Shown: positions 1 to 5,909, numbered from the stretch's first letter. The stretch: DNA of 7,552 nt from Chloroflexota bacterium (GCA_005879775.1 VBJX01000054.1:1-7552); one strand, 5' to 3'. Made by a program: numbers and translations. Notes: generated by a model not told the origin, from the sequence alone.

Positions 1-513
1 GGCGGTTGGACCGCCGCGCACGGCGACGAGGAGGATTGGAGCTTCCTCACCTCCTACTTCGAGCGCGCCGATGGATTCCTGCTCGGACGCCGCACCTGGG
101 AGATCTGGGGGCCGTACTGGCCACAGCACGACAGTGGCGACCCCGTTTCCCACGGCATCAACATCCTGCCCAAGTACGTGCCGTCGACCACGCTGAAGGA
201 CCCGGCATGGCAGAACACGCACGTCATTTCCGGCGACGTCGAGGTGGCAGTGCGCGAGCTCAAGGCGAAGCCCGGGCGCGAGCTCCAGGTCCATGGCAGC
301 GGCGTGCTGCTCCGGTGGCTGCTCGAGCGCGACCTCGTCGACGAGCTCAACCTGCGGATCTACCCGGTCATCGTTGGCGACGGCCTGCGGCTGTTCCCGG
401 AGCACGGGGAGACACATGACCTGACGCTGATCGAGTCGCGATCGACCTCGTCAGGCGTGACGCTACAGACCTATCGACCGGCCGGTCGCGCGATCTTCGG
501 GACCGTCGGCTGA
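1..513 (+). CDS. DHFR-like reductase (RibD C-terminal domain family), 5' partial
   Basis: The frame is open from base 1 to a TGA at 511-513, giving 170 residues without the N-terminus. It resembles the RibD-C/DHFR-like family of NADPH-dependent reductases (YyaP/YwjB type). Visible marks are LLGRRTWEIWGPYWP (residues 27-41), the KYVPSTTL segment (58-65), the KPGRELQVHGSG stretch (about 91-102), and DLVDELNLRIYPVIVGDGLRLF (about 111-132), the typical last strands of the fold. Family members usually have about 30-35 more residues at the front, including the first strand and the DG motif, which lie outside the window. The physiological substrate of such stand-alone RibD-C proteins is usually unknown. 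The gene ends one base before the ATG of the FAD-oxidoreductase pseudogene, so the two were probably co-transcribed. Family call is firm; exact function is not. Confidence 0.88.
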   Translation, partial: GGWTAAHGDEEDWSFLTSYFERADGFLLGRRTWEIWGPYWPQHDSGDPVSHGINILPKYVPSTTLKDPAWQNTHVISGDVEVAVRELKAKPGRELQVHGSGVLLRWLLERDLVDELNLRIYPVIVGDGLRLFPEHGETHDLTLIESRSTSSGVTLQTYRPAGRAIFGTVG

Positions 514-514
514 G

Positions 515-1812
515 ATGGCGGATGTAGTCGCGGGACTCACCGACGCGCATATCAGCCGGCTCCGCGAGACGTTCGGGGGCGACGTCATCACCCCCGGCGA
601 CGACGCGTACGACCTCGCGCGGCGCGTGTGGAACGCCAAGTTCGACCGGCGCCCGGCGATCCTCGTCCGGCCGACAAGCGTTGAGGACGTGGCGAGCGCG
701 ATCCGCTTCGGGCGTGAGCGCGACCTCGAGATCGCCGTCCGAGCTGGCGCCCACAGCAACGCGGGGCATTCGACGACCGATGGCGGGCTCGTGATCGACC
801 TCTCCCAGCTCCGGGGCGTCACGGTCGACCCGGAGCGCCGTCTCGCCTGGGCACAGGGCGGGGCACTGCTGGGCGAGCTCGATATCGCCGCACAGGCGCA
901 CGGGCTCGTCTGTCCGGTGGGCGTCATCGGCCATACCGGCGTCGGCGGACTGACGCTGGGCGGAGGGGTGGGCCGGCTCCAGCGACATTTCGGCCTGACG
1001 ATCGACAACCTGCGCGGGGTCGAGCTCGTGACCGCGGACGGGCGCACGGTGCGCGCCAGCGAATCGGAGGAGCCCGATCTCTTCTGGGGGATCCGGGGTG
1101 CGGGCGCGAACTTCGGCGTCGTGACGTCCTTCGAGTTCGAGCTCCACGAATTCGGCCCGCTGCTCCACCGAGGGGTGCGGATCTATCGGGCGACGGCCGT
1201 CCACGAGGTCTGGGCCATGGTGCGGGACTTCGCCCAGGTTGCCTCCGACGATCGTGATCGTCTCGTACAACCACAGTGGCGATCTCGCCGACGTGGAGCG
1301 GGACGTGGCTCCGCTTCGCTCGGGACCGGAGCCGGTCTCGAGCTCCGATATCAGCCAGGACTATCTCGAGGTCCAGACCGCCAACGACCTGGCCATGGGC
1401 TGGGGCAGCCGGTCCTACATCCTGGGTGGCTACGCGGACGACTTCCACGCGGCGGCCCTCGATGCGCTCGTGGAGCACGCCGCCGTGGCGCCCGCTGGGA
1501 GCTCGTTCTCGATCAGCGTCCAGGGCGGCGCGATCGGCCGGGTGGCGGACGATGCGATGGCCTTCACCGGACGCAATGCCCGCTTCGACATGAGTGCCGA
1601 CAGCGATTGGGAGGATCCCGCCATGGACGGGGTCCAGCACCAGTGGGTCCGGCGAGCCATGGCAATCGTCGAGCCCGATGCGGTGACGGGTCGCTATTGC
1701 AACGAGATCGGCGACTCAGGGCCCGAGGTGACGCGTGCCATCTACGGCGACGCTGAAGCGCGCGTGGGATCCGGACAACGTCTTCCATCTGAACCACAAC
1801 ATCGCGCCGTAA
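515..1812 (+). pseudogene. FAD-binding oxidoreductase (berberine-bridge/BBE type), disrupted by two frameshifting lesions
   Basis: Three consecutive frames encode one protein. Frame 2 (515 to about 1249) carries the PCMH-type FAD domain: RPTSVEDVASAIRFGRERDL (52-71), RAGAHSNAGHS (76-86, candidate flavin-linking His80), CPVGVIGHTGVGGLTLGGG (from Cys133, possible second flavin link) and DLFWGIRGAGANFGVVTSFE (188-207). Frame 3 (about 1245-1752) carries the substrate/BBE half, from IVIVSYNHSGD to EIGDSGPEVTRAIYGD. Frame 1 (1753-1812) gives the end, RAWDPDNVFHLNHNIAP, stop TAA. The first lesion seems to have removed roughly 25-30 residues that the family has before VIVSYNHSGD (from memory of homologues). 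The second is a 23-nt deletion, proven by the intact tail at 4707-4840. An uninterrupted frame-2 product would have a junk Arg/Gly-rich C-terminus to 1756. Loss of the substrate half in frame makes activity unlikely. Assembly error is possible but would need two independent indels. Confidence 0.87.
1702..1812 (+). repeat. Direct repeat, copy 1 (3' end of FAD-oxidoreductase gene, 23 nt shorter)
   Basis: This segment aligns with 4707-4840: 1702-1752 matches 4707-4757 with 3 mismatches, and 1753-1812 matches 4781-4840 with 5 mismatches. That is 103 of 111 aligned bases identical. The 23 bases at 4758-4780 are absent here. All eight mismatches fall at third codon positions and are silent, including TAA versus TAG at the stop. 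Confidence 0.95.
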
Positions 1813-1911
1813 AGAGAGCTCCGGCCTCAGCCCCGGGTTGCCGTAGACCGCGTGGGTGGTGAGGACCGGGGAATCGGAGCTTCCATCGGCGCCGATGACC
1901 CAGATTTGCAC
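1813..1911. other. Gap between FAD-oxidoreductase pseudogene and minus-strand hypothetical gene
   Basis: No gene is called here. On the minus strand, in the same frame as the upstream hypothetical gene and directly after its TAG, a GTG opens a coding-like run (VQIWVIGADGSSDSPV, then LTTHAVYGNPGLRPEL) with mostly G/C third positions. It continues antisense into the pseudogene with arginine-rich sequence. It could be a tiny gene, a severed 3' end of the 1912-2292 gene, or chance in GC-rich DNA. No T-tailed terminator hairpin is evident between the convergent genes. Confidence 0.4.
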
Positions 1912-2292
1912 CTAATGCCGGAGCGGGCTGCGCCTCCGGCAGGCGCCGATGAAGTCGAGCCACACGGCGCCGTCCTCGAGCTCCACGACAGGGCGGCGGA
2001 ACGGTCCCCAGCCGCGCATGGCGATCCGTCCCTGGGTGGTATCGAGAACCTGGACCAGGTCTCCTTGGACGTAGGCCTCGAGCCCTTCAGGAGCACGCAG
2101 GGGAAGGAAATCCTCGGCCATCGGTTCGTCCGATGCGATCCATCGGACATGAAGATCGCCAACGGACACGTTGCGGCCGCAGCAACGCGCCGCGAAATAG
2201 TCGAGAACCAGACGTCGGCCCTTCGCTAGGGCGGGAACCTCTCGGCGCGCTTCCGCGGACCAGATCACCGCTGGCAGCAGGTCCACGACCAC
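1912..2292 (-). CDS. Hypothetical protein, 126 aa
   Basis: I do not recognise this family. The frame opens only five codons after an upstream stop and the first starts are GTG at 2292, GTG at 2286 and GTG at 2268, with no clear Shine-Dalgarno, so the start is uncertain. Residues about 26-56 (GRRLVLDYFAARCCGRNVSV, then GDLHVRWIASD) look like a folded core with a Cys-Cys pair. A later block runs EGLEAYVQGDLVQVLDTTQG, IAMRGWGPFRRPVVELEDGA and VWLDFIGA. The last nine residues (CRRRSPLRH) look unlike the rest and may follow a frameshift or mark a truncated end. There is no signal peptide or membrane segment. Codon third positions are mostly G/C and amino-acid composition is ordinary, unlike the opposite-strand frames, which supports a real gene. 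It is transcribed divergently from the response regulator. Confidence 0.6.
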   Translation of the reverse strand: MVVDLLPAVIWSAEARREVPALAKGRRLVLDYFAARCCGRNVSVGDLHVRWIASDEPMAEDFLPLRAPEGLEAYVQGDLVQVLDTTQGRIAMRGWGPFRRPVVELEDGAVWLDFIGACRRRSPLRH

Positions 2293-2379
2293 ATCATGTC
2301 ACGGCGGCAAGGCGCATGCGGTTTGGGCCAGGCCACTGTCACACGGTCGTCATGCGCGGGTGGTACCGTCGCGGCGGCC
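2293..2379. promoter_or_regulatory. Divergent intergenic region upstream of the two-component operon
   Basis: This 87-nt gap separates the minus-strand hypothetical gene from the response regulator, so it should hold promoters for both directions. I see no convincing -10/-35 pair. TGTCAC occurs at 2297-2302 and 2337-2342, and CATGCG at 2315-2320 and 2351-2356. These short repeats could be regulator sites but their spacing is not equal, so the call is weak. Confidence 0.3.
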
Positions 2380-3084
2380 ATGGCCACTGTGCTCGTCGTC
2401 GATGATGACCCAAACATCCGGGACCTTCTGCGCCTGTATGTGACGCGAGACGGTCACCATGTGGTGTTCGCCAACGACGGCCCCCAGGCGCTGGTGGCGG
2501 CCCGTGAACACGCGCCCGACCTCGTTCTGCTCGACGTCATGCTGCCCGGCATCGATGGCCTGGAGGTGTGTCGACAGCTCCGCGACGCGAGCGACATGCC
2601 GATTGTGCTGCTGACCGCGCGCAGCGGCGAGTCTGACAAGGTCGTCGGTCTGGACCTGGGTGCCGACGACTACGTCGTGAAGCCATTCAGCCCGCGCGAG
2701 TTGATGGCACGTGTCCGGGCCCAGCTGCGCCGGCGCACGCGTGCCGACCACGATGATCCGGTCCTGGCCTCCAACGGGCTGCTCGTCGATCCGCGCGGGA
2801 TGGAGGTGCAGCTTCATCACAGGCCGATCGAGATCACCTCGATTGAGTTTCGGATTCTGCATGCCCTGATGCGGCGAGCTGGCCGCGTCTTCACGAGAGA
2901 CGAACTGATAAGTGCCTCGCACGCCGGTGATTCCGGCATCCTCGATCGGACGATCGACGTGCACGTCGGCCGATTGCGGCGCAAGTTGCGTGACCGCTCG
3001 CGATCACCGCGCTACGTCGCCACCGTCCGTGGCGTCGGCTACAAGTTCGTTTCCGCAGTTGAGACGCGGGCGAGCGAGGACTGA
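2380..3084 (+). CDS. OmpR/PhoB-family DNA-binding response regulator
   Basis: The protein has 234 residues, the usual length for the family. The receiver domain (1-115) shows the acidic pair Asp8/Asp9 in VLVVDDDPNIRDLL, phosphoacceptor Asp52 in LVLLDVMLPG, Thr79 in PIVLLTARS and Lys101 in VVKPFSPREL. The C-terminal winged-helix domain (about 130-228) has the EITSIEFRILHALMRRAGRV core, RTIDVHVGRLRRKLRD as recognition helix, and RGVGYKF in the wing. It is predicted to be phosphorylated by the kinase encoded 3 nt downstream and to bind direct-repeat DNA. I chose ATG 2380 because the family begins right at MATVLVVDDD. An upstream in-frame ATG at 2296 would add 28 untypical residues. No good Shine-Dalgarno precedes 2380. 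The target genes cannot be read from sequence. Confidence 0.96.
   Translation: MATVLVVDDDPNIRDLLRLYVTRDGHHVVFANDGPQALVAAREHAPDLVLLDVMLPGIDGLEVCRQLRDASDMPIVLLTARSGESDKVVGLDLGADDYVVKPFSPRELMARVRAQLRRRTRADHDDPVLASNGLLVDPRGMEVQLHHRPIEITSIEFRILHALMRRAGRVFTRDELISASHAGDSGILDRTIDVHVGRLRRKLRDRSRSPRYVATVRGVGYKFVSAVETRASED
3076..3080 (+). promoter_or_regulatory. Ribosome binding site for the histidine kinase gene
   Basis: GAGGA lies at the very end of the response-regulator coding sequence, 7 nt before the ATG at 3088. This supports that start and translational coupling of the two genes. Confidence 0.7.
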
Positions 3085-3087
3085 CCC

Positions 3088-4164
3088 ATGGCAACGCTCA
3101 GCGCGCGGCTGCTGGGCCTGTTCGTGATCCTGTCGCTGCTCGTGGCCGGGATCATTGTTCTTGCCGTCCTCCAATTCAGCGCCGAGCAGGTGATGCATCT
3201 CCTGGTGCTGGGCGCGGGTACGGCGGAGCAGGCGCGCGCCATGTTCGATCAATACGTGGTGCGCGTCATGCTGATCGGGGCGGTGGCAGGTGTCGCGCTC
3301 GGGAGCCTCGCCGCCTGGTGGCTGGTGCGCCGCCTGATGCGACCGCTTCAACAGCTGACCGAGGCGTCGCAGTCGATCGCGGTTGGTGACCTGGGGGCGC
3401 GGGTGCCTGAGCCGCCAGACCCCGAGCTCCGCCGTCTCGCGCAATCGTTCAACCGTATGGCCGCCACCCTGCAAGGCACGGAACAGCTTCGGCGAGCCCT
3501 GGTCGAGGACGTGGCGCACGAGCTGCGGACGCCGCTGACAAGTCTCCGCGGCTACACCGAGGCGCTTGCCGACGGCGTCGTCGAGCCGACGCCGGAGACC
3601 CTCCGGACGATACATGAGGAGATCGAGAGACTGACGCGACTGGTCGAGGCGCTCGATCAGCTTGCGCGCGGCGAACCCGGTGAGCGATCCCTGGCGCAGG
3701 ACGATGTGGATCTGGCGTCGATCGTCAGGGGTGCGGTTGAGCTGATCTCTCCGGAGCTTGCGCGGCGGCAGATTACGGCGGAGGTCCTGGAGTCGCCGGG
3801 CCTGCCACATGTGCGAGGCGATGCGGACGCAATCGGCCAGGTTGTCGCGAACCTCGTGCAGAACGCCGAGCGCTATGCGAACGACCGAGGGAGCATCACC
3901 GTTCGACTCGCGGCCAGCTTCGCATCGCTGCGCTGCACTGTCGAGAACACCGGCGATGGGATCCCGTCCGACGAGCTTGAGCTCATCTGGGAGCGACTGC
4001 ATCGGGTCGACCGCTCGCGCGCGCGGACCAGCGGCGGCGCCGGCATCGGCCTTGCGATCGTCCGCCAAATCGTGGCCGCACACCGAGGGCAGGTGGGGGC
4101 CTCCTCTTCCGGCGGACGGACAGAGATCTGGTTCAGCCTGCCGATCGCCGATCCGCCAGCCTGA
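3088..4164 (+). CDS. HAMP-domain sensor histidine kinase (two-component system)
   Basis: The product has 358 residues. An N-terminal transmembrane helix (about 8-30) and a second one (about 57-80) enclose an external loop of only about 26 residues. HAMP follows (about 81-133, with RPLQQLTEASQSIAVGDL). The HisKA dimerisation domain holds the H-box VAHELRTPLTSLRGY with phosphoacceptor His144. The HATPase_c domain has the N-box QVVANLVQNAERYAND (Asn255/Asn259), G1 box ENTGDGIP (287-293), an F-box variant WERLHRVDRS, and G2 box GGAGIGLAIV (316-325). All catalytic landmarks are present, so it should be active. It is co-transcribed with the regulator (3-nt gap). The short loop argues against a large ligand-binding domain and for sensing in or at the membrane, or through a partner protein; this is inference. 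Confidence 0.96.
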   Translation: MATLSARLLGLFVILSLLVAGIIVLAVLQFSAEQVMHLLVLGAGTAEQARAMFDQYVVRVMLIGAVAGVALGSLAAWWLVRRLMRPLQQLTEASQSIAVGDLGARVPEPPDPELRRLAQSFNRMAATLQGTEQLRRALVEDVAHELRTPLTSLRGYTEALADGVVEPTPETLRTIHEEIERLTRLVEALDQLARGEPGERSLAQDDVDLASIVRGAVELISPELARRQITAEVLESPGLPHVRGDADAIGQVVANLVQNAERYANDRGSITVRLAASFASLRCTVENTGDGIPSDELELIWERLHRVDRSRARTSGGAGIGLAIVRQIVAAHRGQVGASSSGGRTEIWFSLPIADPPA

Positions 4165-4239
4165 AGTCGTATCGTTTCAGCCCGGCGTCACGGACTCGTC
4201 ATCAGGACGACATGCGCGTGGCTGAGGCTGTTCGGCGAT

Positions 4240-4256
4240 GGCCGGAGACGCCGGCC
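4240..4256 (+). other. Inverted repeat between kinase and secreted-protein genes
   Basis: GGCCGG (4240-4245), loop AGACG, CCGGCC (4251-4256) can form a perfect 6-bp hairpin. No T-tract follows, so it is not a standard terminator. It sits 20 nt before the next ATG and could damp read-through or shape the leader, or be chance in GC-rich DNA. Confidence 0.35.
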
Positions 4257-4265
4257 TGCGAACCC

Positions 4266-4270
4266 GAGGA
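4266..4270 (+). promoter_or_regulatory. Ribosome binding site for the secreted-protein gene
   Basis: GAGGA precedes the ATG at 4276 by 5 nt and fixes that start. Confidence 0.7.
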
Positions 4271-4275
4271 TCAAC

Positions 4276-4665
4276 ATGCGACGAGTTCTGATGACGCTCT
4301 CGTTCACAGCGGCACTGAGCCTGGTGCTGGCTGCGCCGGTCGGCGCGAAATCGTTCGGCACCATCTACGCCGAGGGCGAGGCATTCCGCACCTTTGGCAC
4401 CCCCGCCAGGGTCGATGCCGGCACAGGAACCGATCCCATCATCGCCTTCAGCAACTTCGATCAGGGAGGCGTGGCCCAGTACGCCCCCGGAGAAGGCTCC
4501 CACGGCGGGCGTTGGGAGGTCTGGGTTGCGACCTGGGTCAACCCCGCAGGCGCGTACTTGCTTACCGACTTCGACGACGTGATCGCGTTGGTCGATGACG
4601 GTGACATCACCCTGCAGCGGATGCCCGGCGCGGACTTCCGCTGCCCGATTCTGCCGAACGCATAG
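4276..4665 (+). CDS. Small secreted hypothetical protein, 129 aa
   Basis: A classical Sec signal peptide is visible: MRR, a hydrophobic stretch from about 4 to 20, and a likely signal peptidase I site after VGA (residue 24). The lone Cys123 is near the C-terminus, so this is not a lipoprotein. The mature part, about 105 residues, has no transmembrane segment and is rich in Gly, Asp and aromatics, with GTIYAEGEAFRTFGTP (28-43), FDQGGVAQYAPGEGSHGGRW (61-80), EVWVATWVNP (81-90) and LLTDFDDVIALVDDGD (95-110). It looks like a small beta-rich extracellular domain; I cannot name a family. It lies 111 nt after the kinase gene on the same strand, so it may be in the same operon or under the regulator's control. 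Shine-Dalgarno GAGGA supports the start. Functions such as enzyme activity cannot be assigned. Confidence 0.8.
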   Translation: MRRVLMTLSFTAALSLVLAAPVGAKSFGTIYAEGEAFRTFGTPARVDAGTGTDPIIAFSNFDQGGVAQYAPGEGSHGGRWEVWVATWVNPAGAYLLTDFDDVIALVDDGDITLQRMPGADFRCPILPNA

Positions 4666-4681
4666 GCGTCCAGCCACCAGG

Positions 4682-4709
4682 CGTCGCCGGTCCGGAGGGG
4701 CCGGCGACG
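4682..4709 (+). terminator. Strong hairpin downstream of the secreted-protein gene (terminator-like, no T-tract)
   Basis: CGTCGCCGG (4682-4690) and CCGGCGACG (4701-4709) are a perfect 9-bp inverted repeat around a 10-nt loop, starting 17 nt after the stop codon. There is no U-tract after it, so termination strength is uncertain. The right arm overlaps by three bases the point where similarity to the FAD-oxidoreductase tail begins (4707). Confidence 0.5.
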
Positions 4710-4840
4710 AAATCGGCGACTCAGGGCCCGAGGTGACCCGTGCCATCTATGGCGACGCGAAGCTCGCCCGCCTCACCGCGCTGAAGCGGGCCTGGGATCC
4801 GGACAACGTCTTCCATCTGAACCACAACATCGCACCCTAG
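4707..4840 (+). pseudogene. 3' remnant of a second FAD-binding oxidoreductase (last 43 codons)
   Basis: In frame 2, codons 4709-4837 read EIGDSGPEVTRAIYGDA, KLARLTALKRAW, DPDNVFHLNHNIAP, then TAG at 4838-4840. This is the canonical C-terminus of the BBE-type oxidoreductase whose broken copy lies at 515-1812, and it keeps the 23 nt (4758-4780) that copy lost. Nothing upstream of 4707 matches the oxidoreductase, so some 90% of the gene is gone. An ATG-less fragment such as this should not be made, although an in-frame GTG-type start at 4595 inside the secreted-protein gene would add only out-of-frame shadow sequence. The stop is two bases from the end of the convergent alpha/beta hydrolase gene. 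It is either a decayed tandem paralogue or the original 3' end displaced by an insertion. Confidence 0.9.
4707..4840 (+). repeat. Direct repeat, copy 2 (matches 1702-1812)
   Basis: This is the longer partner of the repeat at 1702-1812, with 93% identity (103/111) outside a 23-nt gap. The two copies are in direct orientation, start to start 3,005 nt apart, and flank the hypothetical gene, the two-component operon and the secreted-protein gene. Confidence 0.95.
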
Positions 4841-4842
4841 AC

Positions 4843-5649
4843 CTACGCCGGCTCGGGCTCGCCCAGGCTCTCGATACAGGGACGGATCGCCGCGGCCAAG
4901 ACATCGGGGGCTTCGCGGTACGCGCGGTGCCCGATGCCTTCGAGGATACGGACCGTCGCCTGCGGCAGGTGATCGGCCAGTTGCTGCGCGGGCGGCAGGA
5001 TGCCCTCGCGGTTCTCGTCCGACATGAGGAACAGCACCGGCTTGTCCAGCGTGCCCCAGCGCTCGTCATCCATCGGATGTTCCTGCCAGTAGCGCTCCCA
5101 CCCGTGAATCTCGCGAGGTGTCAGATGCACGATGGATACCCGTTCAGCGTAATCGGGCAGTTGGCGTGATTGGTCGATCTCTTCCGGCGAATCCCCGAAG
5201 TTGAAGGCATCTTCGTATCGCCCGAGTGAAACGAGGTGCTCAACCCCAGCGGTGATCTCCGCTGGGATCTCGCTCAGCGGCGAGGCCCAGGCTTCAAACA
5301 GGATGACGCCTCGCACCGCATCGCTATCCCTGGTCGCCTCGATGGCGGCCGGGCCGCCGAACGAGTAGCCGAGGAGGACCACCCGGCCCAGCTGCTCCGC
5401 CACCGCAGCGACGTCCTCGAATTCGCGCTCGAGCGCGTATGGCAGCGTGTCGCCGCTCCCACCACGCCCGCGACGATCCATGGCGCAGGCCATCAAGCCC
5501 TTGCTGAGCTCCTCGACGAGCGGTTCGTAGGCCCGGTGCGTGCTGCCGAGGCCATGGACGATCAGGATCGGATCACCGTGGCCGGCACACCAGTACGCGA
5601 TCCGCGTGCCATCGGCGGAGGTGGCGTGCCGAGGCTCCTCTTCATTCAC
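4843..5649 (-). CDS. Alpha/beta-fold hydrolase
   Basis: With a GTG start at 5649 the protein has 268 residues and begins VNEEEPRHATSADGTRIAYW, the usual short lead-in for this family. Visible landmarks are the oxyanion HGLGS (32-36), the nucleophile elbow LGYSFGG with Ser96, an acid candidate Asp211 (or Glu212) in VLFLMSDENREG, and His241 in GIGHRAY, a complete catalytic triad. A lid-like helical insertion lies at about 122-195. It is cytoplasmic, with no signal peptide. Substrate is unknown; esterases, lactonases and C-C hydrolases share this fold. The frame stays open to a TTG at 5748, but the extra 33 residues are Arg-rich and untypical, so I prefer 5649 even though no Shine-Dalgarno is evident there. 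It converges on the oxidoreductase remnant with two bases between the stops. Confidence 0.92.
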   Translation of the reverse strand: MNEEEPRHATSADGTRIAYWCAGHGDPILIVHGLGSTHRAYEPLVEELSKGLMACAMDRRGRGGSGDTLPYALEREFEDVAAVAEQLGRVVLLGYSFGGPAAIEATRDSDAVRGVILFEAWASPLSEIPAEITAGVEHLVSLGRYEDAFNFGDSPEEIDQSRQLPDYAERVSIVHLTPREIHGWERYWQEHPMDDERWGTLDKPVLFLMSDENREGILPPAQQLADHLPQATVRILEGIGHRAYREAPDVLAAAIRPCIESLGEPEPA

Positions 5650-5697
5650 CGGTTTCGACCGAGGTCGCTGGCCGAGATCACGCCCCCTCCCCCGGTG

Positions 5698-5714
5698 GTC
5701 GATACGTGATCGAC
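5698..5714. promoter_or_regulatory. Inverted repeat, possible operator
   Basis: GTCGAT (5698-5703) and ATCGAC (5709-5714) are perfect inverted half-sites with a 5-nt spacer, 49 nt upstream of the chosen hydrolase start. The geometry would suit a dimeric repressor, but a 6-bp repeat of this kind can occur by chance. Confidence 0.25.
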
Positions 5715-5897
5715 GAGGCCTTCTCCATGGCTGCCAGTGTCTCCTCAACTGTCAGCAGAACAGTCGTCTGGAAGATCGACGCCGCGGCAACGATAGCGCT
5801 GGGTTGCGCCACAAAGGACCCCCCGACCCGGGAAGAAGGTAATGCCCGCAAGCCTCTCTTAGCGCTGTACGGTCGAGTCAATTACTTGATAGGGCAC

Positions 5898-5904
5898 AAG
5901 GAGG
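5898..5904 (+). promoter_or_regulatory. Strong ribosome binding site deciding the start at 5910
   Basis: AAGGAGG, a near-complete anti-16S match, lies 5 nt before the ATG at 5910. It rules out the longer reading from 5706, which would add 68 residues. Confidence 0.88.
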
Positions 5905-5909
5905 CAACG

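Larger units (their letters stand above)
5650..5909. promoter_or_regulatory. Divergent intergenic region between hydrolase and 74-aa secreted protein
   Basis: These 260 nt separate two divergent genes and should hold both promoters. I see no convincing sigma-70 boxes. A 67-codon minus-strand frame (5678-5881, TTG start) ends 28 nt before the hydrolase start. It has weak codon bias and no recognisable domain, so I do not call it. The only structured element I notice is the inverted repeat at 5698-5714. Confidence 0.4.

Noticed and set aside
368..1270. 300-codon minus-strand open frame
   Set aside because: It is antisense to clear reductase and FAD-domain coding sequence, is rich in Arg/Asp/Pro and shows no domain motif; a typical shadow in GC-rich DNA.
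1250..1756. Frame-2 continuation of the FAD oxidoreductase to 1756 as a 413-aa protein
   Set aside because: After about 1249 this frame becomes Arg/Gly-rich and loses all family similarity, which continues in frame 3 instead.
2296..2379. Longer response-regulator start at ATG 2296
   Set aside because: The 28 extra residues are untypical of receiver domains, which begin at the VLVVDD strand, and no ribosome binding site supports it.
3004..4083. 359-codon minus-strand open frame
   Set aside because: It lies antisense to the histidine kinase, whose motifs are complete, and its own translation is Arg/Gln/His-rich without recognisable features.
4165..4275. Conventional terminator after the kinase gene
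   Set aside because: The only hairpin (4240-4256) has a 6-bp stem and no T-tract, so a standard intrinsic terminator is not supported.
1813..4706. Insertion sequence or integron between the oxidoreductase tails
   Set aside because: No transposase, integrase, terminal inverted repeats or short target-site duplication could be found; only the long gene-end repeats are present.
4177..4746. 189-codon minus-strand open frame
   Set aside because: It is opposite the secreted-protein gene, which has a signal peptide and Shine-Dalgarno; the antisense product has no coherent features.
5678..5881. 67-codon minus-strand frame upstream of the hydrolase
   Set aside because: The composition is near normal, but it has a TTG start, no Shine-Dalgarno, weak third-position bias and no recognisable motif; too little to call a gene.
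5706..5909. Extended N-terminus of the 74-aa secreted protein
   Set aside because: The strong AAGGAGG at 5898-5904 and the signal peptide directly after ATG 5910 define the start; the upstream residues would block secretion.
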